DNA of 64,000 nt. Origin: Clitopilus passeckerianus. Taxonomy: Eukaryota > Basidiomycota > Agaricomycetes > Agaricales > Entolomataceae. The translations under genes and the position numbers were made by a program. The DNA lies in assembly GCA_944990035.1 (NCBI GenBank), contig CALYLX010000067.1, positions 329,682 through 393,681 of the forward strand, written 5' to 3'. Below, piece by piece: positions 24,773 to 37,640 of the stretch; position 1 is the stretch's first letter; each line of letters opens with the position of its first letter. The notes beneath the pieces were generated by a model, which worked only from the letters and a program-made list of their open reading frames with translations, did not search any database and had not been told where the DNA came from.

Positions 24773-27700
24773 CTAGGGGTCGTAAGGTAGTCTAGAAGGG
24801 CCTGCAATAGCATTCGTAAAAGCAGAAGAGCCGGCTTGAGTGGCCAAGGGCAACGCTTCGTCTTCAGTAGGGGTATCATTGGCGTTCCCAGGGAGAAGAT
24901 AATCCAACTCCTCAAACATGTGAGGGAACAATATCGCAAGCATGTCGTCAACCCTTAGGTGAACCAAATTAAAACCATATTGCGGGCATCGGGCAGAAGA
25001 ACATACTTGAAGATGAAGTCGCCTTTCTTCTGGAGCTTTTTCTTCGGGGAATTATCAATCTTGACCTCTTCCTCTGCTCCAAGGGAGGTGATGTTCAGGG
25101 TTCCGGCCGAGTTCTCTTTCGTGTACAAGGATAGACCCTTTCGGGCTGCCAAGTCAAGGATGCTTCTCTCGACGGTTTCTATGTGCAAGTGACGTGTCAG
25201 CTTAGTGAAGGCATGCAGGGTACGGTTGTCTAACCTTCAGCATAATAGCAGAAAACTGTATAAGAAACCATTACGTGGTACGTTAGCTCAGGGATTGGGA
25301 CATTGTATTGCCCAACTGACCTTCCGTTGGCCGCGTTTGGCCCATGCGATCGATACGGGCAATAGCTGGTGGTCTGGTCAGCACGAGGACCATTCCAAAC
25401 ATCGGAACATCTACCTTGGACTTCAAAACCGTGGTGAACGACGCTCTCCAGAAGGAACACACGCGACGCGCAGGTGATGTTAAGCCCAGCATTTTCACGT
25501 TCACTGAGGGAATGTTATCGGTCAATTGCTACCTCGAAGTTAAGATGTTAACGAACCCGTGAAGTAGGAGGACAAGGAGGTCCGGGTTGGATTTGAAGCG
25601 CTGAACAGCACTCTCACCCTTAGACTTCTGGTCGATTCGGAGGCATTGGATGCCTATCCGCGGTAGATTCAGCAACCTGAAAGGACGATACGAAACGCAG
25701 CAGCATTACCATTCTCCTTGAGAGCACGCTCTATGACTAGAGGGGGAAATCAGTCCAAGAACTATACGATGAGCTGAGATATACTTACTCAGCAGGGAAT
25801 CGGCCCATGCAGAGAACACGATACTCTTGGACCCAGGCTCCGAGAACTTGAGATAAAGCAGGTGGCGTACAAGGGTTTGGATCTTGCTGCCGTAGTCACC
25901 ATACGAGTCCATCCCTTCAATGTTCCCGAACGTGACAGGATCTATCACGGAATGAAGTGAGTTTGTAAAACAGCTGAGGTGGACTACGAAGACGTACCAA
26001 TATAATTGTATGATATTTGTCGCCTCGATTTTGGGACAGGTTCTGTGGCCTTGACTCGACCGGCTTGAGCTTCAAGCTGTGCTTCAGCCGCAGCGGCAGA
26101 CATCTTGACTCTTTGGAGGGTATCTGGCTCAATGGGGACCCTGGATGCGGGTCATTCATTTACTGAAACCCATAGATGACTGTGACACAAACCTGCACAC
26201 AGGGCACGTCCTTCCCTCCCTTCTCTGAATCCAAGCTTTCATGCATGCCTATAAGCATCAGATAAGAGGTATGTTTTGTCGATTACAACGACGGCAATTA
26301 CTTCACAGAATACATGGGCGCTGGGTAAGGAATTAGCAACAGAACTCTGGTTTTAGGGTTCGCCCACTCACCAATGTGTGATAAAACCACGAATGAACTC
26401 GCAGCGACAGAGGATACATGTTCCCTCTTCCTCTTCTTCGTCCTTGTCTGCTTGTCGGTCGACTGCAAGATTTTCCAAGTAGCGTTGACGGGCGCGTTCA
26501 GTCTTGATGCCCGTGATGAGGTCCTCCTTTTCACCTCCGGCTTCAGTTAGGGCATCCAGGAGATCACCTTCCCAGGTGATTTCCGCGACGGAGTCAGATA
26601 TTTCCTGAAGTTGTCTGAAGTACAGGATTCGCTGGTTAAATGCCTTCCGTAGAAGAGTAAGGTCAGCGTCCAGCTTGTCCATCGACGAATCTGGTGGATA
26701 GATAGTCAGGTGCTGCCAATCAGAAGGAAAACCGGGGCTGACTTTGGTCTGAAATAAAGCGGCGTAGCTCCGCGGCATAATCCTTCAGCAGCAATTTCTC
26801 TGGATCTTTATCCTTCCCAATCTGAGCTTGGGCAGCATTCAAGTCGACGAGGACCTGAGAGTATGGTCAGCCATTGAAGGGTAGGCGCGCCATATAAGGT
26901 TGACATACACTTTTAACCGCCCGACTTTCGACCAGTTTCAAGATGTTCTTCCTCTTCGTCGACAGCTCCACAACCAGGACTTCGTGTTCCGGCCGCAGCT
27001 CTACTTCCTCTAAAGCTGTTCCCAGTGCATTCATGGCGGCGCGGGTCTGGCGATCATGCCTCTCTCGAACGTTGTGAGCAGCAAGAAGGGTTCTTTCAGC
27101 TGTGAGTGTGGTGCGACGGTCCGAAAGCAATGCTGCATATGCTTGCAGATAGGTTTCCGCTTCGCCTTGATTATCCAGGGTTCGCTGGTACTCTTCTCCA
27201 TCGGCTTGGTCACCCTCTGCGGTGATTCCTTGTGTCAGCAAGCCAATTATTTGCGTCCTCCAGTCCCAGATCAACGAAGATTGCTGGTTAAGTACGTCGT
27301 CGATGATGAAGTTTCCTTCCGCCAGCTAAACTTTGTGTTAGTGGGACGTTGCACAACGATTTAGCCGGCTCACCAGCTCAATGGAGGCTTCAGTTCGCTT
27401 ATGAAGGTTAGCTTGCTTCTGGGAATCGTATTGTTCTTGTAATTCAAGTAAAGGGGTGTCGTCCAGGAACGGTGTCTTGATGAGGAGCGTTTTCTTCGTG
27501 AGCTGCTTGGAGGCGCTATCATGTTCTAGCAACCCCATAGCCGCAATGGCATCGCTTTGTGTACCTGGGATTCCAGCTGTCAGCCACAGTAAACCTCCCC
27601 ATGAGCCTGCTTACCGGACAGCAAGCCTCGCCGAATCTGATCAGCTGCACCATAGGCCATATTTTCATCTTCCGCATGGGCATCCCCAAGAGAATGATAC

Positions 27701-30700
27701 ATGTCGCCTTGAAGGAACTTCGCTTGATGGAGAACTATTCGACAATCCCGAAGTCGATTTTGCAAAGCACCTCGTCGCCTGCTTCTTTCTTCGGATGCAG
27801 GGTCGTCATCCTCGTCTTCTGAGTCGGATTCGGAGTCGGCCCTTTCCTTCCCCTTCCCGTTGCTTGAGATGACCTCAGTCCCGTTGGTGCCAGAATCACT
27901 GCTTTGACTACCGAGTTTATCGAGAGCAGCCTGAACCTCTTCAATAAGTCCCATGGCCTCCGCTTCAGCCTCAATCAGACTATTCAAGGCTGTCCTGAAG
28001 CGTCCAAGGTCTTCCCCATCTCGGCTTTGCAACTGAGCGATTCGAATGACGACTTGAACCTAGATGGCACTCAGCAAATGTTAAGACTTATAATGGCGGA
28101 GATATCCACCTTGGATTTGACGTCCTCCATCAACTTGCGCCAGTTCTCGTCTCTCATTCCCTAACACCAGGTAAGCCAAGCGCAGATTTCTAGTTCTATC
28201 AGGCATACCTGCAAGACTTCCTCCATTGTCTTCACAGTTCCTGGCTTGTGGCCGATTCTGTCATTCGGGCGAAGCAACTGCCCCACCTGCAGGAACACGG
28301 TCAGTCAAGTCCGCCCGCCAGCGACAGAATCAACATACCTGCGGGTGCGTGCAGATACCACGGAGTCTTCTGATGACAGAACGAAGAACTTGACCGTCGA
28401 CTTCCCATCCCTCTACAGCAGCAACTCCTCGAGCATCAAGTCCAAGTTCCAATAAAGCGGCTTCAAGGGCTTGGTCGTAGACCTGTGCTATACGTTAGCC
28501 TATGGGATGACGGCAAAAGGCTGTACTTACGTGTCTTTCAACTGGCCCAAGCTTGATGTTGACGAGATAGCGTGTTTGTTGCGGGATGGTCAGCTCGTCC
28601 TTGACTTGAGACTTGAGGGTTCTGTGTAACCGTCAATATGTCGCTTTCAGTGTATCGCTATTCACACCCACCGAATCGCATAGGTCTTGAACAACTCAGC
28701 AAAGTGGGCAGCACCAAAACCTGACGATACCATCCGATTCCAGACCTTATTGTTCCCGATGGCATGATTAACACGAAGGAATCTTGGACATAGTTAGTAA
28801 AACGCGCGGGTGGAATGTAGGGAGAGCTCGTACTTCAGGACGTGGATGAGGTCTGCTACTTGTCCGCGTGCAGGTGTTCCGGAAACAGCAAAGGAGGACA
28901 GGCGCGGGATCAAGGAGACCATATCCCTAGACCCCTTCGTTAGCTGTGATTTTGTGAGGAAGAGCGCGTACAATACGTACTCAGTTTTGCCACCTCCGAC
29001 CATCTGAACCTCATCCATGACTACACGATACCATTCCACCATAACCAGTGGGCTCCTTGGTCGGTCAACATTCGAGTACGTCGCATTACTCCTCCGAGGC
29101 CGATCCGGCGCCGCCAACGCAACATTGAAATCTGACCTCAACGTGGCATACGTAACGATAACCACATCGAAAGTGTCCACGTAAGAGCACCAGTCTTGGA
29201 CTTCAATACCATCGTCGGTATCGACCTCTTCCTCGTCAACGTCCATAGCGTCCTGTTCTTTCTTTCTGTTCCTCCACCCACCCGTGTTCGGCGTCGCCGT
29301 GTGCTGTGCACCAAGCCTCGTCCCGTTCTTGATGCTCTTCCGAATCTTGCTTTTGGCTTCGTTGATCTGACTTTGAGTAATGGGTACTTGAACTTTAGCC
29401 CAGCCGTCGTAGATGAGGACTTTCAGAGTAGGCGCATGAATCCTGAGCTCGTCAGCCCACTGTGACGCAAGTGCTGGTGGTGTGACGATGAGTGTGGCCT
29501 ACATTTGAAACATTAGTTAGAAGAAGCTGTGAGCGTCAAAATATGTCATGCCTTGGTCTCTTTCACATCCAGTTTCGCCTCGGGATCCCAGCTTGAAATG
29601 GTATGATTCCGCCCCGGTGGGGCAGGGTTGAGCATGATCATGCTTATAGTTTCAACTGTCTTTCCAAGTCCCGGTTCTTCCGCCAGGATACCACCAAATG
29701 TAGACGTGAGGTCCGGAGGTATAGAGGAGACTACGCCGTTGAGGCGGTTGAAGTAGAATGTCGCATTCGATAACTGAATCTTGCCCCAGAAAGAGGGCAG
29801 AGAAGAATCCTGAAGGTTTCTTGTTTCTATCTCGCCGTTCGGAGTAATCATCTTTCCTTCCCTTGAGAGTAGCCATGATACGCTTCGTCGCTGGAAAGGA
29901 AGGAGGATTGGTCGAAGTTCTTGTGGTTGCAGAGCCTCAAAGAGGTTTGAAGATGCGAGTGCTGGCGCAGGACCAAGGATGGAGTAGAAGAAGGGTATGT
30001 TGATGGACCCATCGAACGACGGTGGAGTAGGGAAGGGTGAAGGGCAAATATATTCAAGGACACGACGTTGGGCATCGTCGACTTCAGTAGCCTTGAATTG
30101 TTTATTGGCGCGATGCTTTGATGGCTCCAACAGCCCTTCCACCTCAAGGTAAACCGAAACAGTGAACTGAAACCGAAATGAAAGGAGGTCGGGTGATTCG
30201 TCGAGTAGATGGACTTTGAGGTGTGTCTGGATAGACGCACACCCAGCAGCATGGAGGATGGCTGAAGCGAAGAAAATATCCTTCATGCGCTCGGGAAGGT
30301 CATACCACCCGGCATCAATTTCCTCATTGCCGAAAGGCGGTACAAGGAAAAACCAATATGCACTGCGGCCACCAGTGGGGAGCGTCGCAACTAAACGATT
30401 CTGGTGAATCGAAAGCCCAAATGCACCCAAATCGACGCTGCTAAAACCTTTCGTTCGCAACTCTTTGATAGTCTCCTGTAAATCCGCTTCCGAAATCTTT
30501 TGCTGTTTGGTAACTTCAAGTCGGCGCCCAGTAAGACCCTCTGGAATTGTTTCGGAGGTCCTAAACGATATGTTGAACAAATGTTCAATCACTGGTGCAT
30601 CGGGGGCTGATTTTGGGGTAGTTTGACGCGAATCTGGCAGGTACGGATAGAGGTTGCCCTCAGGGTACATAATGCCGAGGTACCTCTCGCGCAATACGAA

Positions 30701-30958
30701 TCCATTAACAGTTCGTAGACGCTTTGAAACTTGCTCGTGAGAATCGTCCGTGTCTAGTAGGCGTTTTTTCCCTTTCAAATTGTCGATCTGGGAGTCGTCA
30801 CTGTCTTCGGAAGAGGCGCGCTTTTCGACTTGTCGCAATAGTTTGGTTAAAATGTGAACATTCAAAGCAGGTTGATAACCGTTTCCTTTGAACGCTGGCC
30901 ATATATCTTCTGAAAGTGTTTGCAACGCCTCAACGTGCTCGGACGTTGTGCTCAGCAT
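24773..30958 (-). CDS. SHPRH/Irc20-type SNF2 helicase with RING E3 ligase domain
   Basis: Large nuclear DNA-dependent ATPase and putative ubiquitin ligase, about 1,500 residues over many exons. The first exon (29546-30958) holds an uncharacterised N-terminus and then Walker A GGILAEEPGLGKT (about residues 422-434). Motif II is MDEVQMVGG near 29000, followed by SGTPARGQ. As in SHPRH and Irc20, a long helical insertion with an acidic patch separates the helicase lobes. Within it a C3HC4 RING reads CILCRCEF, CAHVFCEACMKAW and CPVCRV across two introns (about 26210-26440). The C-terminal lobe has SIVFSAWADSLL, LNITCASRVFLLE and AIARIDRMGQTRP. Family members act in replication-stress tolerance and recombination control. 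The reading frame appears intact after splicing. Its 5' part is duplicated as a pseudogene at 33240-33985. Confidence 0.9.
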
Positions 30959-31606
30959 TGAGGGCTGCTGGGCGTTGGTGGCGAAGACGCGTGCTGAGTC
31001 GCGTAATTTAAAACTGCCTCACGTGGCCGTTCACACGTGCTCGGTACCGACGCCCCCGCTCCCGACGCTCCCGCCCTATGCGCCTGCCAATCATAGGGAA
31101 GTGCGCCTTTCCTCTTTTGGGATTCACCGACGCGTCATTCAGCAACGATCAAAACCAAAATCAAACCTTCCCATGGCTTGTCAATTCTCAAGAATCTCAA
31201 TCAATGCAAGTCAAGGGACAGATGGCTGTATGCGTTGACCCTTATGAAGCTGTTGGGCATCAGGGCGTCCATTGCCTGCACAAGCAATTCTGGGCAGGCC
31301 GAACGGCCATGTGCACCCCGAAAGGGGCGCCAGAGTCTCCTATTTTGGTGATAGCCTCCTTCTAGTGGAATTCCTCCGTCCTGGGCCTCCCACTCAATGT
31401 GATTCTGTCTTACTCGGCAACTGCACTGTCAATTAATTCCCGGGACAATGGGCAGCCGTGACAGCGGGACCTGAGAGCTAAAGATACTTCATGCTCTTGG
31501 CCCTGTAAGGAACAACGAGGCATCACATTACTTCAAGACTCATGAACGACGCCATGTCTTTCATCTTTCTGATGTCAGCCTAGCTGCTCAGCAACCCTCT
31601 CGCCTC
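30959..31606. promoter_or_regulatory. Divergent promoter region of the helicase and first DUF6533 gene
   Basis: Contains the start-proximal region of both genes. Parts of it, with the helicase 5' end, recur at 33950-34090, as expected from the tandem duplication. Confidence 0.5.
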
Positions 31607-32867
31607 ATGATTGACCACCACTTTGTGCGCAATGCCGTCTGCCGTGAGTGTCTATCAGTTTGGATGTGAACCGGTAGTTCTGATACAAATGGTTTTCACA
31701 GTGGCAGCATTCACTTGCATGGCTTGGGAAAGCATACTTACCTGTTGTCAAGAATACAAGCACGTTTGGCGGTCAGTTGTTCTTCACTCTACAGATATTC
31801 AGGATCGTAACGAGACTTCGCCTATCATCAGAGGTGGTTGCAGTGCGTCTGTCAAGTGGCTTTATCTCTTCTCACGATATACCGGCCTCGCAACTCTTCT
31901 GTAAGTGAGGAAGTTTCTCCAATGGTGATCCACTTTGAGCTCAATTTTCCTTCAGAATCAACTGCATTCTCTTGGCGGGCCCTCTTTCTTACGACGATCT
32001 GGATAAACCGATATGCCGCATCTGGTTCGGCTTCTTGACGATCGCTTTAATGCTGCTCTGGTCAGCAATGGACTCGCTACTAGCGCTGCGAGGTGAGAAT
32101 GGATCTACATCCGCAATGTCACCCAAAGCTCATCTCTCTTAGTGTACGCGCTATATCGACGCGATCCAATCATTGGTGCATTTCTTACTGGCCTAACATC
32201 AATCAACCTTCTCCTCAACATTGGATTCGGGATGATGGCTACCTGGAAGACTAAGTACGATTTTCGATGCGAAGCCGAACGTGCACCCATTGAGATTCTC
32301 TGCTCTGGGTACGCTCCTCCTTTTCTTGCTTATCCTCGTCAAGAACTAACGTTTCTTCAGCTCCATAACCATATTGAGTAACCTGATGCTATGGTCGATG
32401 ACACAATACAAGAATATATGGGCAGCACGAGACGGAGGGGATACGGCTCCACAGATACGGGTAGTGGCTCGAGACGCTGGATGGGTCTTTTTTGGGCTTC
32501 TCGGTGAGTGTATGTTTAGTCCGCTGATCTTGAAACACTTCTAATCTCCCTGGAAGCCGTCGTCGTATCCCTCGCCCCCTATTCAATTCATGTGCACGTT
32601 GCTGGGCATTTCGTTTTTATGTCAGTGATCTCCATTACGAATCCCGGATACTTGGAATCTTACGACATGCAATCCACACAGTTGGCCAATAACATTTATT
32701 TCGATCTTTGTGCGTCATCGAACTCCCGCATCCGGCAGATCATTTGCTCACCTATCCTGCCCTTTCAGACGTGCAGACTTATTCTAAACATGCTGTCCTT
32801 ACACATACCCGATTCAGACACCTTTACGGCACTGTCTACCTATCCCGGACCAATCGATAATTCCTAA
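31607..32867 (+). CDS. DUF6533 domain membrane protein, copy A
   Basis: Seven-helix-like Agaricomycete membrane protein of unknown function. Exon 1 (MIDHHFVRNAVC) splices to LAAFTCMAWESILTCCQEYK, then to VKWLYLFSRYTGLATLL, the DUF6533 pattern of an acidic/aromatic first helix followed by VK-LYLFSRY. Later helices include LLAGPLSYDDLDK, FLTIALMLLWSAMDSLLALR and WVFFGLL. Last exons encode WPITFISIF and TCRLILNMLSLHIPD, ending at 32865-32867. All joins use short GT..AG introns and keep frame. Copy B at 34487 has the same exon structure. Which of several upstream ATGs is used is uncertain. Confidence 0.75.
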
Positions 32868-33239
32868 TTCCGAACTTCATGAGCGTGACCAGCCGTCTGG
32901 ACCAAGATCTGAATACTGGCACAGCGTGTTTTAAGCCGTTCGGGACCTTGCCATGCCGATGGCTTCTGCCCCCCGGAAAGCGTTCTCACCCCTTCCACCG
33001 GATGGTCTTCACCGAGATTTCGATGGTAGTTCGCGAGCTGTCCGAGATCTACACGAGAGGTCCAGTATACCATGCTATTCTTGATGAGATGCACATCCTA
33101 TGGCCGCCTATGAATCTTCATTGACTACAACATTGTCAAGAAACCAGACGGTAGCCCTTCGACCTATCCCTCCGTAGATATCTCCTTCGTTGCGTTGAAC
33201 ACCAAATCTCCAACGTTAGCCAGAACTGTAATGACGGGA
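32868..33239. other. 3' flank of DUF6533 copy A, duplicated downstream of copy B
   Basis: Sequence just after the stop (for example GAGCGTGACCAGCCGTCTGG) recurs after copy B near 35750-35830, so it marks part of the duplicated unit. No gene. Confidence 0.6.
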
Positions 33240-33985
33240 GGTCGACCCTATCAAGTCCTCGAACAGATGAACTTGGAGGCGTGTCTAGGTAGATACATGA
33301 CTGTCAATGGAAGATGACTAAAGCGAAGGAAATATCCTTGACACGTTCAGGAGGTCCATACAACGCGGCATCGACATCCTCACTGCCAAAAGGTGGCAAA
33401 AGGAAAAACCGATTTCCAAACTAGCCACCAGGAGTGAAGGAGGCAACCAAACGATCCTGGTGAATCAAAGGTCGAAGCGCGCCTAAATCCACGCTGGTTA
33501 AGTCTCTCTTTCGTAAGTGCTTGATGGTCTCCTGCGAACCCGCTTCTGCGGCCTTGGGTTGTTGTGGGTATCAAGTTAATGACTGGTCAGATCACCTTGG
33601 ATTTTGTTGACGGTCCCGAATGACATGTTGAATATATGTTCAATTACTGGTGCCTCGGGAGCTGATTTTGGTGTATCTTGGCGCGATTCCACCAAGGATG
33701 GATACATGATGTTGTGTGCAGATAACATAATGCCGAAGGCCCTCTCTTGCAACCTGAATCCACTGACGGTTCGTAGACGCTTGTGTGCTCACCGAGAGTT
33801 TCGAATCGCTGTTCTCCGAGCCGTCACTGCCTTTGGATTGGCCATCTAGGGCATCCAGCAAAATTTTGGTTAAAACATAATGGTTCTTGGTGGGCCAATA
33901 TGTGGCGGATTAGGGGGTAGTCCATACATCTTGTGCTAGCGTATCTAACCCTCAACGTGCTCGGACGTTGCCCTCAAGTAATGGT
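33240..33985 (-). pseudogene. Decayed duplicate of the helicase gene 5' end
   Basis: Aligns by eye with 30195-30958. Shared blocks include a stretch starting GCGAAGGAAATATCCTTGAC against GCGAAGAAAATATCCTTCAT in the parent, and CCTCAACGTGCTCGGACGTT, identical at 30928 and about 33951. It carries many substitutions, small indels and stops, and lacks both ATPase lobes, so it cannot encode a helicase. It is the left part of a tandem duplication that also produced DUF6533 copy B. Confidence 0.8.
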
Positions 33986-34486
33986 TAAGACGCGGCGTTG
34001 ATGACAGTCAAGACGCGTCAGTCAGCAGTTGTTGTTTTGATTCCGCTCGAGGCCCTTAGTGATCAAAACTCCCAGGGCCTGTCAATGCGGCGAGATGGCT
34101 AAGTTGATGTAGCCTCAAGGCCGAGCATACTATCTACACCTGCATTGCCCCGATGATGGGAGAGTTTAAGAGACCGCATCCAGCTGCAGCAGAGAGAGTG
34201 GCAAGAGACTTTGGAAGGCTAAGAGCTATATAAGCCACTCTTTCGTGCCTATTCTCGCTACTGGGCCTTTGAAGTTTCGATGGACTCCCTTCTTGTCCAT
34301 CAGCAACTCGATCGCATAATTAATTCCCAAGGCAAGAGAGCGATGCAGCGCCGCGACATCGGGTCACGAGGATGAAAGTAGTTCCCCACATCTCGACCCT
34401 GCAACGACCATTGAGGCATATAGCCCGGACTCAGGAATGACAGGTTTTTCACCTGGTGTCATGCCTATCAGCCCCGCAACAGTTCC
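33986..34486 (+). promoter_or_regulatory. Upstream region of DUF6533 copy B with TATA-like box
   Basis: GAGCTATATAAGCC lies near 34226-34240, about 250 bases before the chosen ATG. This leaves room for a long 5' UTR or an unrecognised first exon (an in-frame-breaking ATG lies at about 34280). Confidence 0.4.
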
Positions 34487-35732
34487 ATGGCCGAACATCA
34501 TTTCGTGCGTAATTCTGTCTGCTGTGAGTGGTTTGACGGTTCTGGATAGGAATGGATTGTACTTATCTGCACCATTTCGCAGTGGCAGCATTGATTTGTC
34601 TCGCTTGGGAGAGTGTGCTCACCTGCCGGAAGGAGTACAAGCATGTTTGGCGGTGAGCTGTCTTCAGAGTATGCAACCTCTCATTCAAGACTTACAATGT
34701 CCTCAGAGGCGGCTTCACATTGGTTAAGTTGCTCTATCTATTCTCTCGATATGCAGGCCTTACAGTTCAAGTGTAAGTGGCCAGGTCGAACATCGAGCGC
34801 TTGTGTTCTGAAGCGTGCTCCAGAACTAATTGCGTTCTTCTGGCTGGACCTCTCTCGTATGACGTGCTGGATACACGAACATGCCGCAGATGGTTCGGCT
34901 TTCTGACTCTCTCTTCAATACTCCTCTGGGCAGCAATGGACTCAATCCTGGCTCTGCGAGGTGAGTCTGGCCTACATCTTGCCAGGCGACGCTCATTCCC
35001 TTTAGTGTACGCGTTATATCGACGGGATTTGATCGCTGGTCGCTTTCTCCTCGGCTTTTTAACAATAATCTTTGTCCTCAATCTGGCGCTTGGAACGAAG
35101 GCCATTCTCAAGATAGACTACGACTTTCGATGTGAAGCTGACGGTGGACCGATCGAGATCCTCTACTTCACGTATGTTCCTATCTACAACTAGCTCCGCT
35201 TCCAATTGGATTTTGATATTTCCTCAGCTTTATCACCTTGTTAAAGCACTTGATATTATGGTCAATGTCACACAACCGAAAGCTATGGGTAGCACGGAAT
35301 GAAGGGGCAACAGCCCCGCTAATAAAGCTAGTTACTCGAGATGCTGGATGGGTCTTTTTTGGGATTCTTGGTATGCATATCCTCGTATGCTCCGCTTGAA
35401 ACACTCCTAATCTACAGTTAAGCTATGGTCGTAACCGTTGCTCCCTATACATTCCGCGTGCACGTCGCTGGGCATCTCATTTTTGTGTCAGTGAATCTCG
35501 CTTCAACCCTACATATTTAGTGTCTAACGACACCGAACTCCCACAGATGGCCAATAACATTTATGTCCATCTTTGTAAGTTTTGACGGTTCCGCATTTTA
35601 CAGGGGACATACTCACCTATCCCACTCTTTCAGACCTGCCGGCTTATTCTAAACATGCTAGCTCTACGTATACCCGATTCCGATACCTTTACCGAGCTGT
35701 CTACCTATCCTGGACAAACCGATAACTCTTAA
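34487..35732 (+). CDS. DUF6533 domain membrane protein, copy B
   Basis: Paralogue of the gene at 31607, arranged in the same orientation. Spliced exons read MAEHHFVRNSVC, LAALICLAWESVLTCRKEYK, FTLVKLLYLFSRYAGLTVQV, VLLAGPLSYDVLDTRTCRRW, LLWAAMDSILALR, VYALYRRDLIAGRFLLGF, WVFFGIL, WPITFMSI and TCRLILNMLALRIPD, with a stop at 35730-35732. Every exon of copy A has a counterpart and no frame break was found, so both copies may be active. Function unknown; membrane location inferred from the hydrophobic segments. Confidence 0.75.
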
Positions 35733-36407
35733 ATTCCGAACTTCACGAGCGTGACCAGCCGTCTGGACCAAGATCTCAACACCTACGCAGCGTGCTTTAA
35801 ACCGTTCGGAACCTTGCCATGCCGATGGCTTCTACCCCAGGGAGCGCCCTAACGCCTTCCCTGCGAATGCTTCTCACCGAGATCTCTGGAGGAAAGCCAA
35901 GTTGAATGGCGGTTCGAGATCTGGTTCGAGATGTACAGGTCATTCGGATTCACCATGTCGTCCCAGAGGGTTTGAACATCCCGTAATCGTCAACGAACCT
36001 CCGCCAATTGCAGGGTGTCCATCAGCGCTGAAGATGGGGGATGCCTCCATGTGGAGGGTGGTAACGTAGAAGAATCTGCGGGCCTCTCGCATCATGACAT
36101 TAACACAGTTCGACACTCGCTTGCTATACAATTCTGGTTCCCCAACAAGCGCTAACTCGCAAATTTTACGGAAGGCCACCAGCCCTCGCCATCTTCAATA
36201 CTTGCAACCGGACAGGAAGAAGTAGTGAATTACTCGTCGCCTTGATGCTTAAATCTGCCGGCCAATGCATCCGTGATAAACCCTCCGATGAATTAGACTA
36301 AGACTACATGGTATATTATGTCAATGAATGAGAAACCAGCCCGTGATATGAATCTCTCCGCGAATAATGAAAAATATATAATGACTGTGAAGGAAGAGGA
36401 AAGAGCG
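35733..36407. other. Intergenic region after DUF6533 copy B
   Basis: Begins with the duplicated 3' flank. A 79-codon frame at 35940-36179 (-) looks weakly coding-like (MAFRKICELALVGEPELYSK) but has no family or gene context. It may be a remnant. Confidence 0.45.
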
Positions 36408-37640
36408 TTAAACCTCGGTACCAAGCCCAATCGACTCCTTGTGTCCCGGCTTGAACGCCATCATGGAAAGAACCTCGTTCGATCCATCAGGGTCGTTATT
36501 TCTTGTGGCAGAACCATCCGAGTTGTAGTGGCTGCTCCCAAATCGAATCTTCGACAACTCCTGGTCGGATACTGTGTTTGCCGACCATGCTCGTCCACGG
36601 GCTACACGAAGGACAATCAGGATGGGCGCCATGCACTATCCGAAAGGATATGTCAGTCGCTGAGCGGTAGAAGTTCTGGAACTGAAACCTTACCTGAATC
36701 TGGATAAGAAGTGGGATGAATAGATTTGCAGCCGTGTTATGCGATCCATACAAAGAGACGAAGATCAAGGAGACGACGCCATATGGGAGGGCGGACTCGA
36801 GTAGGACTGTTGCAATGTTTGAGTACATCCTGCCGTGATGGGAGCCTATCGCCGTTATAATCTTCTGTCGCATGTAGAGTAGCCGACCGATCAAAAGGCA
36901 GGTTAAAAGAATGTTCAAGCCCATGATTATTGAGAAGTATGGGACGGAGAAGTTGAGAGTTGTGTTTGCCCAGAGGCTTGACTGGGGACGGGAGGCCTGA
37001 ACAGTAGTGAGGCAGCCAAATACTAGAACAGTCGTCAGTAGAGCGAAGAGGTGTAAACGGGATGAAACGTACTCGTTGCGGCTAGCCACGCAAGGATAGG
37101 AACGGGTAAGATCCACCAACGAGCATAGACAACATAAACACGGTAAATCTACACTTGTGGTCAAATTACAATTCGTCTTCTGAGCTAGGAGGCGACTTAC
37201 CAGGAGAGCGTCCGCAAGGAAGCTAATCACGATCGACTCCGCATTTCCCGCAATATTTGTGGCAACAGCTTGTTGTTCAATCAAATAAGCCAGAGGTCCA
37301 CCAGGGTATCCACGATTGTTGACATAGACCTCTTGACTAAACCGCATATTCAATGCAATGTTCACCGATCCCAAGCAGAAGAGAATCAGCACGAAGGCCA
37401 GCCAAGCCATGTTTCTTGAGCCATTCCGTGTTCGGTCGGTCACCAGGTAATACGAGCAAGTGCCGGCGACCGCAATGGTTAGACCTACGCGCAATGTCAA
37501 AAGTTAAACGGCACCGACAAGCTTCTGAGCAAGAGAAGACACTCACCGTAGCCGACAGCACCTAGGTAGACTGCTACGAAGTTCACCTGTTCGAGCCATA
37601 GCAATCCTGGAGGATCTTGAGTTGCGTAGGGGTTGGTCAT
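36408..37640 (-). CDS. Seven-transmembrane protein of an Agaricomycete family
   Basis: The start at 37640 gives a short polar N-terminus (MTNPYATQDPPGLLWLEQ) followed by a first helix FVAVYLGAVGYGLTIAV completed across an intron. Further hydrophobic segments: MAWLAFVLILFCLGSVNIA, ESIVISFLADALLV, LNFSVPYFSIIMGLNILLTC, LLESALPYGVVSLIFVSL and LFIPLLIQIQ, then a soluble polar tail ending GLGTEV. The pattern matches the large uncharacterised mushroom 7TM proteins sometimes called receptor-like. No catalytic motif. At least four short introns. Function unknown. Confidence 0.75.

Noticed and set aside
26690..26760. Apparent frame break in the helicase gene after ELRRFISDQ
   Set aside because: A normal intron (GTCAGC donor, CTGAC branch, CACCAG acceptor) joins DQ to NSSMDKLDADL in frame, so no frameshift is needed.
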